A DNA stretch of 64,000 bases from assembly GCA_018402485.1 (NCBI GenBank), contig JAGYIY010000001.1, positions 466,001 through 530,000 on the forward strand, in the 5' to 3' direction. Below the pieces are notes generated by a model. The model was not told where the DNA came from. It searched no databases and saw nothing but the letters and a program-made list of their open reading frames with translations. The DNA is from Roseivirga sp. (GTDB lineage: Bacteria > Bacteroidota > Bacteroidia > Cytophagales > Cyclobacteriaceae). Below, piece after piece: positions 47,892 to 57,883 of the stretch (its first letter is position 1; the number at the start of each line of letters is the position of its first letter). The position numbers were made by a program, and so were the translations under genes.

Positions 47892-50800
47892 TCAAAACCG
47901 GGTTCCTATGGCCACTCCTTCCCGCTGATAGCTTACCCGACCTGCATCGGAAACGATTTCTATCAGTACCATGTAGTAGCCCACCTGTGCCTTTGTACCA
48001 TCTTCTTGGGTGCCATCCCAGGTAAAAAAACCTTCAACACCTACCACACTATGCTGCACCAAGTGCTTCACCAAGCCCCCTCGGGTGTCGAGCACCTTTA
48101 CGGTAATCATATTCCCTGGTTGTTCAAAAGTGTAATGAATGGTGGTGAAATTAGGCATACCCGGAAGGTCAGGAGCAAAGGCCGGTGGATCTACAAAAAA
48201 ACCACCTATTGGGTTGCGGCCATTTAAACTTTGTGAATTGAAATAGCCCGGGGTGGCAAAATGCTCCGCAGAGGATGCTGAAAACCAGTTGGATGGGTCA
48301 TTCGATGGTCCATTGAACAATATGCGTTCTAAGGAAACGCCTCTTTTATTGGCGATTAAAGGTGAATGAAAATCTGCCTTGTAATCAAATCTGTCTATTG
48401 CTATGGCTTTTTCATCTAGCACAAAGACCGCTCCCTGATCGGTGGGCAGGCTGGGCATTGAGCTTATTTGAACAAAAGTCTCAGGTTTTGCTTTCGGGTA
48501 ATCGCGCTGAAGGACTGACCCATCGTTGGTGATGGTCAGGTAACTACCGGGTTCCATGAATACATCTTCATCGGTAATGGTTCGGTGGTTGGTCAGGCCA
48601 GAAAGCTTCCAGTTTTTAAGGTTAATGTATTTAGACGAATGATTGTATAACTCCACAAATCTGGCTCCGCCACTTAAGGGGTGAAATAAAATCTCATTGA
48701 CGATGATGTCTAAGGGCGCGGCCTCGGCAGGAATGATCAAACGTACTTGCTTCTGTCCGGCTTGAATAAGGTTGCCACTACAGTCCGAAACATTGTCTGC
48801 TTCAATACGGTAAACGGTGTTATCGACCCAATCGGTTGAGGTGGTAAGGATGACTTCCCGACCATTTTCTGCCACTTCTAAGGCCATAAAAGAAAGGCCA
48901 TTATCGATAGAAAAATTACTGAGATCGATTCCGGCAACATTTAACTTTTCATTGAAAACCAAACGCAGATGAGCTTCATCGAGTGCCACCGCCTGCAGCA
49001 GCCTCGGCCCCTGAAGATCTGGGTTACTCCCGGCAGCGGCATTGATCTTTCCCGGGCTACCTCCCTCCGTACTTGCAGATGCCACCCAGTTAGGTGCTTC
49101 CACACAAGGAAAATTAAGGTCTATCATTTCCAATGAAAAGCCACCATTTGCTTTAGCTGAACTTCTGTACCACTGATCTGTATAATTGACCTCAAAAAGC
49201 AAGTCCCCTTGCGCTGTAAACAAGGCAACACGGTCGCTATTATTGTTCAGGTTCGGCCAGCCACTCACCCCTAAAACCTTCCCGAAAATGGCAAAATCAT
49301 CCGCCACTGCAGAGGGAGTAAGTAGCAGGTACTCGCCAGGTGAAATGTCCATTCCCGACAGCAGGGTAGAACGAACTGCATCTGCCAATACCACTCCTCC
49401 AAGCGATAGTATTTGGTTTGAGCGATTATAAATTTCCACGTATTCACTTTCGGGTAAAACACCTTGAGAAGGAGCCGGAGTGGCCATAATCTCTGTAATG
49501 ATTAAATCGCCCAACTGTGGCTCTGCCCCCAAGGAAAAGTTGAGTGTAGTATCGGAAAGTGCATTTCCAGCACAATCACTGAGGTTTTGCAAAGTCAAGT
49601 GATGCAGTGTGCCTCTCGGGAAATGCTCTGATAGCACAAGTTCTGTGACTTGCCCGAAAGATGAACTGGGTACTACTTCAGCTAAGCTCAGGCCACTGCT
49701 GAAAACAAAGTTTTGTGCCGTCAAGGTAGAAATGTCCATGGCTTCGCTGAAGTGTATTTCCAGTAAGCGCTCAGAGATCACTGAAAACGATAAAACCTCG
49801 GGGGCCTCTTCATCCAGGCGATCATCAAACACGGAGTTCTGAATGCCCGGCGTTCCACCATGGGGATGCGTTGAGCCTGTCCAATTGGCAGGAGTGAAAC
49901 AAGCGGGGGTAAGATGGATCATTTCAATGCTATAACCACCTGCCAACTTAGCCTCGTCTTGTAAAAAAGACGGATTGTACTGCACTTCGAAAACCACATC
50001 TCCCTGCGTATTGGTCAATCGAATCTCATCTTCATTGGCCAGTGAAGGAAAGGAAGTTACGCCTATGGCATCGCCAAAAACCTGCATGGCATCCACCTGT
50101 GTGGTTCGGGTCAAAATTACATACCCTCCGGGCTGCAAATCAAATGGTGGAAGGGCTAAATTACTGACGTTGTTGTCTGAAAGTTTTACACTGTCGAGGG
50201 CCAACACCTTTTGTGAAGCGTTATAGACCTCCACATACTCAACTTCCGGCAATCCCCGACTGGGTGAAGGGTTAAACATAATTTCCGTAACCAAAAGCTC
50301 TTCTACTTGTGGCACCGCCCCCAATAAAAAGGTTTCTGATCCGGAAAGCACATTGCCGGTACAATCTCGCAGGCCACTGAAAAAAAGGTTCTGTGAAACA
50401 CCTCTTTCGAAGGGATCTTTCCATTCCACCACAACTTGCTTTCCAAAAATATCTTGAATGAAAATGGCTGAAATACGCACCCCATCCAATTGAAAATTGT
50501 CAGGAATCAAACTCGATACATCCATGGCTTCATCAAAAGTCAATTGCAGCTGGGTTCCAGAAAGTACTTTTAGATCTATTAATTGGGGAGAATGGATATC
50601 TGCAGTGCTGTCAAAGACGGCATTCTGCTGCCCTGGCGTACCTCTATCTTCGTGTGAGGAAGCCGTATAGTTGCGTGCATCAAAGCAAGGCTTATTGGGA
50701 TTGATTAATTCCACGGAATACCCGCCATCTATTTTTTCATCGTCTTGGTAAAATGAACGATCGTAGGCCAGGCTATCTATCACACTCAAATCACGGTTCA

Positions 50801-53800
50801 ATAAAGCAATGGTTTCTCCCACATCAGACAAGGATGGAAAATCTCTCACGGCCATGGTAGTACCCAGCAGGTCGTAGTCTTGTTTTCCTGCCGGGGAAGT
50901 TAACAGGAGATAGCCATAAGGAGCTAAGAGATGACTTTGAAGAACAGCTGTATCCCTATCGTCTGCCAAACGTAAATCGCGCAGTTCAATGGCTTTGTGG
51001 CTTCGATTATAAATTTCGATGAACTCTCTGTTGGGCAAAGGGCCCCCAAATTCAGTATCAAAATAAATTTCGTTGATGACCAAATCGCGAAAACCAGGGC
51101 TGACAGGCGCTTGAAAGGTGAATTTGATGGTGGTATCTGCCAGGGTTTTGGCCTGTAAATCTCGGACGCGCCTCACGAAAAGCTCGTATTCAACGCCATC
51201 GGCCATGGCCTCAGCAAACTGTAAAGTCACTTCTGTAGCCTCTACGGAGAGCTCAGATGCCACTGGTTGACCAATGCCCTGGCTTACAGCATAATGGTTG
51301 AACGTTAAGGCGGTTGTTCTGTCCACCGGTTCATCAAAAACAACCACCAACTCATCGAAAAACGAAGAGCGTACGGCAACCACTTGGGGGGGCGATACAT
51401 CCCTATCAATCACGTGCCGTGAGGCTGGAACTACCTCGCCAAAATGAGTTAATAAGTTACTCATCTTGAGTTGGTAAATTCCATTGGCTTCTAAGGCATT
51501 GGCAAAAACCAATGTTAGCCTCATTCCGGTATCCGGATCAAGCACTGCGGTAACTGGAGTACCCATGTTTTTATTGATCCTGTAATTCCCCACTTTTTGA
51601 GCTTCATGAGCGCTGAGCGCTTCCTCAAAGGTCAACTGCAAAGTATTGGCATTGATCAATTCTATCTGAACCACCTGGTCATCGTATGAAAAATGGAAAG
51701 GTACGGGCTGTACCACATTCCCATCTGTATCGGTTTGATGCTGTACCACCAAGCGAAAATTTTGATTTTCGCGAAGAGGTGTGGTGAGGGTGAGGTTGAC
51801 AATGGAAGCATCTTTGAGATCTTGCAGCGCTGAAAATGGACCTATACCGCCATCGAATCCATAGTTTTCTTTCTCCTCCGCACTGCCCTTTAAGAGTGGC
51901 TTAGAAAATTGAATTTGAATGAGGGTATCTGCTAAAATGGTGAGCCTGCCCACCTGAGGAATGAGCGTAGAAAAAGAAGCTTCTAATGGGTTATCGATTG
52001 CATTGCCCCATACGTCTCTGATGTTTAAAATGGTCAGTACATGGTCTTCGCGGTTTCCCAGATCATCAAAAGTGAGCAGCACCCTATTGGTATGTTTCGG
52101 GTTGCGCATTGCGGTATGGGGTGAACCGATGCCGTTGTTGACTTCATAATGATTCACGTCTTCCGCAAAACTTTGAAAGACTTCTTCAGAATAAATGACT
52201 TCTAGCTCCGTTGGCGAGCGCAAAATCAGCGTATCTAGGCGAGGGGGGCGTGTATCATACGTAAAATCATAATGCTTATGGGTAGCAATAACATTCCCAA
52301 ACAGATCGGCAATACCGGTCAGGGTAAGTCGATTTTCTACCTCTTGTGTAAAATCTGTGCCGAATTGAAGCCATACAGCACTGTCATTTGCTTGTAATAC
52401 AGCCATTTGAGGCAAGCCTATGTCATGATTCACTGAAAAATGATTGACGCTTTCGGCACTTACCACTTCTATTGGCTCATTAAAATGAATGCGTAATTCA
52501 TTCTGGCTCACTACTTCCACATCGGTCACATCCGGCGCATGTGTATCGTATTCAAAGCTTGTGGCGGGGGTTTGTAAAAAGGAAAGATCTTCCGCTTGTA
52601 TGTCCTCAAAACGCAATACCAAGTCCCTGTTCTCTGGGAAATTCTGGTCGAAGGCCAAATGGACAATTGCCTTGGAATTGGGGTCGATGGTTGCTGCGGT
52701 AGGGCGGCCTAAGCCCCGATCTAAAAAATAATGCTCCCTATTCTCCGCTGAGGATACATTTACATCTTCCTTGAAAAAGACATGCAACAATTGTGAGTTG
52801 ATGACCCCAATACTGTCTATTTGTGTTTGCCACGTAAAATGCTCTGTCTGCTGAGCCATCACATTCCCCAAGGTATCTGCCAATTGCTCGAAAGTTAGCC
52901 TATAATTCACCCCCAAAACAAACGCATCAGAAAAGCTCAGACTTACTCTTCGTTCATTGTCTGCCAATCTTTCTGCAGCAGCGGGGTTTCCTAAGCCTTG
53001 ATTGAGGGTGTACAAACTTTCTGTTTCAGCAGGGTGAGCAGCCAAAGGCTCATCAAATAGCAAATCAATCCGATTTTCTGACTGAAAGATGATGCGCTCC
53101 AAAACAGGGGCTTCCTTGTCGAAGAGAAAATTGAAGGGGCTCTGATCGATGCCATTCCCCGCACAATCTGTTGCGCCCGTCAAGGCCAAATCATAAAAAG
53201 TTCCAGAGGTCATGGGAGCGACCAGATCGAGTATCACAGCTTTGCGAAATGGTAAAACCACATGCACCTGATGAACTTGTAACCCTTCTGAAAACGAATA
53301 GGTAGCATTTTCCAAACTGCTGATGTCCATCAACTCAGAAAAATATACCGTAAGCTGTTGTGGTGAATTGAGGGTGATGCCCACAATTTCGGGGGCAGTC
53401 GTATCAGGACGGGTATCGAGAATGGCATTGGCTGCACCTGGTGTTCCTCCCGCAGCAGAGGTGGAAGCCGACCAGTTCATGGCATCACTACAAACCGCCT
53501 CCAGGTTGATTTGCTCGAGTGTCCAAGCCCCATCAGATTTGTTTTCATCTCCATACCAGCTCAGGTCGTAAGTCAGGCTATCGACTAAATTGCCGAGGTT
53601 GTCATTCAACACAATTGATTCCCCACCATTGGTCAGTGTATTCCAAGAAGACACGCCCACCACATCTCCAAAAGACTGGTAATCTGCCACATTGCTTGTA
53701 GCGGTAAGCACTACATAGGCACCGGGATTCAGTACAAAAGTGCCGATGTTTCCCCCTGTCAAATTGAAATTTGCCAAATCGATGGCTTCAGTACCTGCAT

Positions 53801-55346
53801 TGTACAGCTCTATGAACTCATCATTGGCTTCGGAAGGTAACACCTGGGGGTCAGGGGCGAAGTTACCAGTAGGGTCTGCAAAGATTTCATTGATCACCAG
53901 TTGCCTGAATGGAGTAGCCGTTTCAAAGGTCAGGGCGGCTTGTACATTTTCTGCCAACGCATTTCCACTAACATTCGCCACCTGATTGATGGTAAGGGTA
54001 TAAGTATTATTGGCCAATGCCTCATTCAGTGTTAGTGTCACCCGAGCAGCATTTCCCGGGTCTTGCACCACTTGTACAGGACTTCCCTTGCCAAAGTTGA
54101 AGGCATAATGACTGGTATTCGTAGCAGAAGCCGCAGCTACTGCCTGATTAAAAGTAACGGTCACCGTTTGTGCATCGGCAGCAGATATGGCAGTTACTGT
54201 CAATGGCAAATAAGAAAAGTTAGTGATTAAAGCATTAGCAGAGGCCAAGGTGGTGGCATCACGCACGCCATTCACGGTAAGGGAGTAATTGTTTTCTTGG
54301 AAATCCTCTGCAAATTGTAGGTTGACCACTTTTCCCTTTAGGGTGGCTGAGGATGGGCTGCCCAGGCCAAAATCTACTGCATAGTGGGCCGTATTCTCGG
54401 CTGTAGCTTGTTCCAAATCTTGATTAAAGTTCACTTGCACATTGTTTTTACCCATTACGGTGACCTCTTCAATGGCCAATGGCAAAACGAAACTAAAATT
54501 ACTTTGCAAGTTAATGGCAGGCGCATTTGAGGCTGCATCTTCCACCCCATTCACCGTCAATTCGTAATTTCCATTCGTCATCTCACTGGTTGTCAGTTGT
54601 ACTTCATTCGCGGCCGTTCTCTCGGCAGAAACCACACTCACCCCACCATCTATTGCATAATGATCTGCATTTTGTGCTGTGGCCTTCGTCACTTCCTGAT
54701 TGAAAGTAACTTGAATAGCAGTCGGGTCATTGGCCTCCACATCATTGATGGCCAGGGCCAATACCTGCTCTTCTACGGCAAAATCATCAATCACCAATTC
54801 CGCAGCAGAGCCACTGCCCTCTCCACGTTGTGCCACCAAGCGCACGATCACCTGCGCTTCATTACCCGCCTGTGCAGGCAGCTTGTATTCATATGGGGCA
54901 TAGCTGGTGGTATGATCGTTGGGAAAAGTGGTGGCATCTCCAATCTTCTCGCTGGCGATAAAAGTATTGCCCCCATCGATGGAGGTTGCCGCACGAAGCA
55001 GCACAGGACGGGTTGAAGTTTCCGTTCCATTTTGCTTGGAAAAGGCATAAAAAGAAATCTTTGCCCGGCTTACACTGCTGAGGTCCAAAGCCAGCGAAAT
55101 TTCACCTTGAAAGGTAGAAAGTGGAATGATATTTAAAGATGACGATCCGGTTCGTGCATCAGTACCTTGAAAAATCCGACTGGAAGATGCTACTTCATTC
55201 CCTGTCCAGTTTGGAATAAAAGTAATCTCTGTACCTGTGGTAAAGCCATTTTCAAAGCTCTCTTGATAAGGGAAATTAGTAACTTGCCCCCAAGCTGTCC
55301 ACGGAGTAAATAAAGCGAAAAAAAGCAGAGAAGCATACTTTGCCAT
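47892..55346 (-). CDS. Giant secreted protein: Ig-like repeats, five lamin-tail domains, T9SS-type C-terminus
   Basis: About 2484 residues from the Met at 55346 (MAKYASLLFFALFTPWTAWGQ, a signal peptide); upstream in-frame starts lack this property. After a jelly-roll-like N-terminal region come many SbsA/Big_5-type Ig-like units of about 90 residues (pattern VTFNQEV..A.N..HYAI..G, L.NG.Y.LTV.G..D..GN). Lamin-tail domains (INEI..P....EFIELYN) start near residues 482, 1420, 1685, 1950 and 2217. The last 90 residues (FEQPGNMITVKVLDTRGGLV .. VGYYMVLIEIVSDAGR) form a FlgD-like T9SS sorting domain. Likely a cell-surface adhesin or structural protein. The frame is intact over 7.4 kb. Confidence 0.85.
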   Translation of the reverse strand: MAKYASLLFFALFTPWTAWGQVTNFPYQESFENGFTTGTEITFIPNWTGNEVASSSRIFQGTDARTGSSSLNIIPLSTFQGEISLALDLSSVSRAKISFYAFSKQNGTETSTRPVLLRAATSIDGGNTFIASEKIGDATTFPNDHTTSYAPYEYKLPAQAGNEAQVIVRLVAQRGEGSGSAAELVIDDFAVEEQVLALAINDVEANDPTAIQVTFNQEVTKATAQNADHYAIDGGVSVVSAERTAANEVQLTTSEMTNGNYELTVNGVEDAASNAPAINLQSNFSFVLPLAIEEVTVMGKNNVQVNFNQDLEQATAENTAHYAVDFGLGSPSSATLKGKVVNLQFAEDFQENNYSLTVNGVRDATTLASANALITNFSYLPLTVTAISAADAQTVTVTFNQAVAAASATNTSHYAFNFGKGSPVQVVQDPGNAARVTLTLNEALANNTYTLTINQVANVSGNALAENVQAALTFETATPFRQLVINEIFADPTGNFAPDPQVLPSEANDEFIELYNAGTEAIDLANFNLTGGNIGTFVLNPGAYVVLTATSNVADYQSFGDVVGVSSWNTLTNGGESIVLNDNLGNLVDSLTYDLSWYGDENKSDGAWTLEQINLEAVCSDAMNWSASTSAAGGTPGAANAILDTRPDTTAPEIVGITLNSPQQLTVYFSELMDISSLENATYSFSEGLQVHQVHVVLPFRKAVILDLVAPMTSGTFYDLALTGATDCAGNGIDQSPFNFLFDKEAPVLERIIFQSENRIDLLFDEPLAAHPAETESLYTLNQGLGNPAAAERLADNERRVSLSFSDAFVLGVNYRLTFEQLADTLGNVMAQQTEHFTWQTQIDSIGVINSQLLHVFFKEDVNVSSAENREHYFLDRGLGRPTAATIDPNSKAIVHLAFDQNFPENRDLVLRFEDIQAEDLSFLQTPATSFEYDTHAPDVTDVEVVSQNELRIHFNEPIEVVSAESVNHFSVNHDIGLPQMAVLQANDSAVWLQFGTDFTQEVENRLTLTGIADLFGNVIATHKHYDFTYDTRPPRLDTLILRSPTELEVIYSEEVFQSFAEDVNHYEVNNGIGSPHTAMRNPKHTNRVLLTFDDLGNREDHVLTILNIRDVWGNAIDNPLEASFSTLIPQVGRLTILADTLIQIQFSKPLLKGSAEEKENYGFDGGIGPFSALQDLKDASIVNLTLTTPLRENQNFRLVVQHQTDTDGNVVQPVPFHFSYDDQVVQIELINANTLQLTFEEALSAHEAQKVGNYRINKNMGTPVTAVLDPDTGMRLTLVFANALEANGIYQLKMSNLLTHFGEVVPASRHVIDRDVSPPQVVAVRSSFFDELVVVFDEPVDRTTALTFNHYAVSQGIGQPVASELSVEATEVTLQFAEAMADGVEYELFVRRVRDLQAKTLADTTIKFTFQAPVSPGFRDLVINEIYFDTEFGGPLPNREFIEIYNRSHKAIELRDLRLADDRDTAVLQSHLLAPYGYLLLTSPAGKQDYDLLGTTMAVRDFPSLSDVGETIALLNRDLSVIDSLAYDRSFYQDDEKIDGGYSVELINPNKPCFDARNYTASSHEDRGTPGQQNAVFDSTADIHSPQLIDLKVLSGTQLQLTFDEAMDVSSLIPDNFQLDGVRISAIFIQDIFGKQVVVEWKDPFERGVSQNLFFSGLRDCTGNVLSGSETFLLGAVPQVEELLVTEIMFNPSPSRGLPEVEYVEVYNASQKVLALDSVKLSDNNVSNLALPPFDLQPGGYVILTRTTQVDAMQVFGDAIGVTSFPSLANEDEIRLTNTQGDVVFEVQYNPSFLQDEAKLAGGYSIEMIHLTPACFTPANWTGSTHPHGGTPGIQNSVFDDRLDEEAPEVLSFSVISERLLEIHFSEAMDISTLTAQNFVFSSGLSLAEVVPSSSFGQVTELVLSEHFPRGTLHHLTLQNLSDCAGNALSDTTLNFSLGAEPQLGDLIITEIMATPAPSQGVLPESEYVEIYNRSNQILSLGGVVLADAVRSTLLSGMDISPGEYLLLTPSAVADDFAIFGKVLGVSGWPNLNNNSDRVALFTAQGDLLFEVNYTDQWYRSSAKANGGFSLEMIDLNFPCVEAPNWVASASTEGGSPGKINAAAGSNPDLQGPRLLQAVALDEAHLRLVFNEKLNVAGIDLSNFSIDNGLSFMALEVAENGREVILTTSTDWVDNTVYRIEADNVSDCSGNLIQAGQKQVRLIIPAEAAPLDIIVNEILFHPLSGGARFVELYNHSSKYINLKNWKLSGLTNHRTITDEDVFMEPGSYLTITNDGSVLQRDYPKAKPETFVQISSMPSLPTDQGAVFVLDEKAIAIDRFDYKADFHSPLIANKRGVSLERILFNGPSNDPSNWFSASSAEHFATPGYFNSQSLNGRNPIGGFFVDPPAFAPDLPGMPNFTTIHYTFEQPGNMITVKVLDTRGGLVKHLVQHSVVGVEGFFTWDGTQEDGTKAQVGYYMVLIEIVSDAGRVSYQREGVAIGTRF

Positions 55347-55421
55347 AAGGACATTAGGTTTACAAATTATTATATTTACATTTTTGAAATTTATTTTAAG
55401 AGACAATATAACCATAAATTA

Positions 55422-56414
55422 ATGAAAATAGTCATAGTTGGTGCAACGGGGTTGGTAGGAAAAGAGATTTTAGCCGTGATGGAAGAGATGCAACTGCCTT
55501 ACGATAAGCTGTATATGGTCGCTTCTGAACGCTCAGTAGGCCAAACCATCTCCTACAGAGGTATAAACCATATCATCATAGGCTTAGAGGAAGCGGTGCG
55601 CCTAGCACCCGACTTCGCCATTTTTTCTGCTGGAGGCACAACCTCTACGGAATGGGCACCCAAGTTTGCTGAAGTGGGTACAACGGTAGTCGATAATTCA
55701 TCGGCCTGGCGGATGCATGTAGAAATACCGCTGGTTGTACCAGAAATTAACGGGAGCATTTTAACGGAAAAAGATAAAATCATTGCGAATCCCAATTGCT
55801 CCACCATACAAATGGTGTTGGCTTTACAGCCCTTGAGAGAACGCTATGGCATTGAACGGATTGTGGTGTCTACTTACCAATCGGTGACTGGTTCAGGAAA
55901 AGCTGCTGTAGACCAGATGATGAATGAAAGGGCAGGCCAGCAAGGGGCAATGGCTTATCCACACCCGATTGACTTGAACGTTATCCCGCATATCGATGTG
56001 TTTCAACCCAATGGTTATACCAAAGAAGAAATGAAAATGATCAATGAAACCAAAAAGATTTTCGATGATCAAAACATAGGCATAACGGCCACTACGGTTC
56101 GTATTCCGACCATCGGTGGACATTCAGAATCGGTGAATGTGGCTTTTAAAAATGACTTTGACCTGCAGGAAGTACGTGCGCTTTTGGAGGCCACGGAAGG
56201 CATTATTGTTCAAGACGACCCGACACAAAACTTATATCCGATGCCCCTCACGGCTCACCGCCACAACGAGGTATTTGTAGGCAGATTGAGACGAGATGAA
56301 AGTCAAGACAAAACCCTAAACATGTGGGTGGTCGCCGATAATTTACGAAAAGGAGCAGCCACCAATGCCGTACAAATTGTCGCTTATTTGCAACAGAAAT
56401 TTTTCTTCGTGTGA
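55422..56414 (+). CDS. asd: Aspartate-semialdehyde dehydrogenase
   Basis: 330 residues. N-terminal GATGLVGKEILAVMEE binds NADP; catalytic Cys126 lies in NPNCSTIQMV; SVTGSGKAAVDQMMNE and VRIPTIGGHSESVNV are further signature blocks. Second step of the lysine/threonine/methionine pathway. Divergent from the giant surface protein gene, with 75 bases between the two starts. Confidence 0.95.
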   Translation: MKIVIVGATGLVGKEILAVMEEMQLPYDKLYMVASERSVGQTISYRGINHIIIGLEEAVRLAPDFAIFSAGGTTSTEWAPKFAEVGTTVVDNSSAWRMHVEIPLVVPEINGSILTEKDKIIANPNCSTIQMVLALQPLRERYGIERIVVSTYQSVTGSGKAAVDQMMNERAGQQGAMAYPHPIDLNVIPHIDVFQPNGYTKEEMKMINETKKIFDDQNIGITATTVRIPTIGGHSESVNVAFKNDFDLQEVRALLEATEGIIVQDDPTQNLYPMPLTAHRHNEVFVGRLRRDESQDKTLNMWVVADNLRKGAATNAVQIVAYLQQKFFFV

Positions 56415-57589
56415 TCGAAACACTCCTTCAGCCCAAAGTTCAAGCCTACATCGAACAACACCTGTACGATGATGCCGCCATGCTATTGCTGAAAGGAGGT
56501 GAATGGGGAAAGGAGTTCCACCAGGCCGTAGTAGCGCAAATTATATCGAAAAGAAAAGCAGCACAAAAACTTCCTTTGTGGTTTGAGCAAAACAAAATCG
56601 TTTACCCTACTCCGCTTTCCATGGAGCAATGTTCTTCGGAAATTACCGCCCGGTACAAAGCACAACAACTGAAAGGGAAAACGTTGGTAGACCTCACCGG
56701 GGGGCTTGGTGTCGACACCTACTTCCTGTCTCAAGGGTTCGAGGAAACCCTACACGTAGAGCAAGATGCGACCTTGAGCGAAATAGCCCGTCACAATTTT
56801 CAGGTACTTGGTGCAAAGATTTCTTGCCTCACAGCTACTGCCGAAACGCATCTGAAACAGATGCTCCCTGCCGATTGGATTTACATTGATCCGGCACGGA
56901 GGTCTGTAGAAAAGCAAAAAGTAATTGCCTTAGCCGATTATAGCCCCAATGTATTGTTGATCAAGGATCTATTGTTGAAAAAAGCCAGGCGCGTCCTGAT
57001 CAAAGTGTCTCCCATGATGGACTTAAAGCGATTGAGTGAGCAACTTCCAGAGCTTGATGAGCTTTGGGTGATTACTGTCAAAAACGAAGTGAAAGAAGTG
57101 CTTGTTTTGTTGGGAGAAAAGACAACAGCGCCTGTTCAAGTTCGTTGTGTTCACTTAGAATCTACCCACACCACCTCATTTACATTTGATTTTGCTGAAG
57201 AACAAAAGGCGGAGGTGAACTATGGTGCCGTGCAAGCCTATCTGTACGAACCCCATGCCGGGTTAATGAAAGCTGGAGCCTTTAAAACCATAGCGGCCCG
57301 TTTTGGCCTGACCAAACTGCATCCGCACACGCATTTGTATACTTCAAAAAAAATATGGAATGATTTCCCAGGGCGAACTTTTGAGGTTTTGGAGGTGCTT
57401 CCCGTTCGGAAGAAGGCCCTTCAAGCCCACTTGCCGGAGCTAAAAGCCCATTTGACCATTCGCAACTTCCCCATGTCGGTAGCAGACTTACGCAAAAAGC
57501 TGAACCTACAAACGGGAGGCGATCACTATGCCTTTGCCACAACCGATACAACGGGGAAACACTTATTGCTTACGCGTAAAGCAAAATAA
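56411..57589 (+). CDS. THUMP-like class I methyltransferase
   Basis: 392 residues from a GTG that overlaps the asd stop (GTGTGA). N-terminal helical domain, SAM motif TLVDLTGGLGVDTYFLS around residue 100, WIYIDPARRS as the catalytic-loop motif (DPAR), and KVSPMMDLKRL. The C-terminal domain (SVADLRKKLNLQTGGDHYAF) is the THUMP-like part. Related proteins are thought to act on RNA; target unknown. Confidence 0.85.
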   Translation: MIETLLQPKVQAYIEQHLYDDAAMLLLKGGEWGKEFHQAVVAQIISKRKAAQKLPLWFEQNKIVYPTPLSMEQCSSEITARYKAQQLKGKTLVDLTGGLGVDTYFLSQGFEETLHVEQDATLSEIARHNFQVLGAKISCLTATAETHLKQMLPADWIYIDPARRSVEKQKVIALADYSPNVLLIKDLLLKKARRVLIKVSPMMDLKRLSEQLPELDELWVITVKNEVKEVLVLLGEKTTAPVQVRCVHLESTHTTSFTFDFAEEQKAEVNYGAVQAYLYEPHAGLMKAGAFKTIAARFGLTKLHPHTHLYTSKKIWNDFPGRTFEVLEVLPVRKKALQAHLPELKAHLTIRNFPMSVADLRKKLNLQTGGDHYAFATTDTTGKHLLLTRKAK

Positions 57590-57758
57590 GGCGTAAAAAA
57601 AATAGCAGTACAAAAGGCAAGCCGTAAATGCTTAATACCATCAGTCGGTTTTGCTTTTCTTTCCACCAAAGCACCCGCCAAGGGCTATACAAGCCCAGTA
57701 CCAAAAGCCCGCCTAAAAAGCCAAGGATCAGCGCCAACAGAAAAACCAACAGTTCCAT
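57570..57758 (-). CDS. Small membrane protein
   Basis: 62 residues with two hydrophobic helices around a basic loop (SPWRVLWWKEKQNR). It overlaps the end of the methyltransferase gene by 20 bases in the opposite direction. The composition and clear helix-loop-helix pattern favour a real gene, but no family is recognised. Confidence 0.45.
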   Translation of the reverse strand: MELLVFLLALILGFLGGLLVLGLYSPWRVLWWKEKQNRLMVLSIYGLPFVLLFFLRLILLYA

Positions 57759-57819
57759 TCATGAAAGGTAGTGGTGTTTTGGGAAATGGGCAATAAACCC
57801 ATTTAAATTCCAATCACCA

Positions 57820-57854
57820 AAAAAAAATCGCTACCCTAAAGGGACAGCGATTTT
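57820..57854 (-). terminator. Rho-independent terminator of rimP-nusA-infB
   Basis: On the minus strand: AAAATCGCT and AGCGATTTT arms with an inner CCCT/AGGG pairing, then a run of T. It lies 30 bases after the infB stop. Confidence 0.88.
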
Positions 57855-57883
57855 GTATTTTTTTATATGTGCCAGGGTGTGTC

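Noticed and set aside
47817..48227. Plus-strand open frame of 136 codons overlapping the 3' end of the giant surface gene
   Set aside because: It is antisense to a clearly conserved T9SS C-terminal domain and has no family features.
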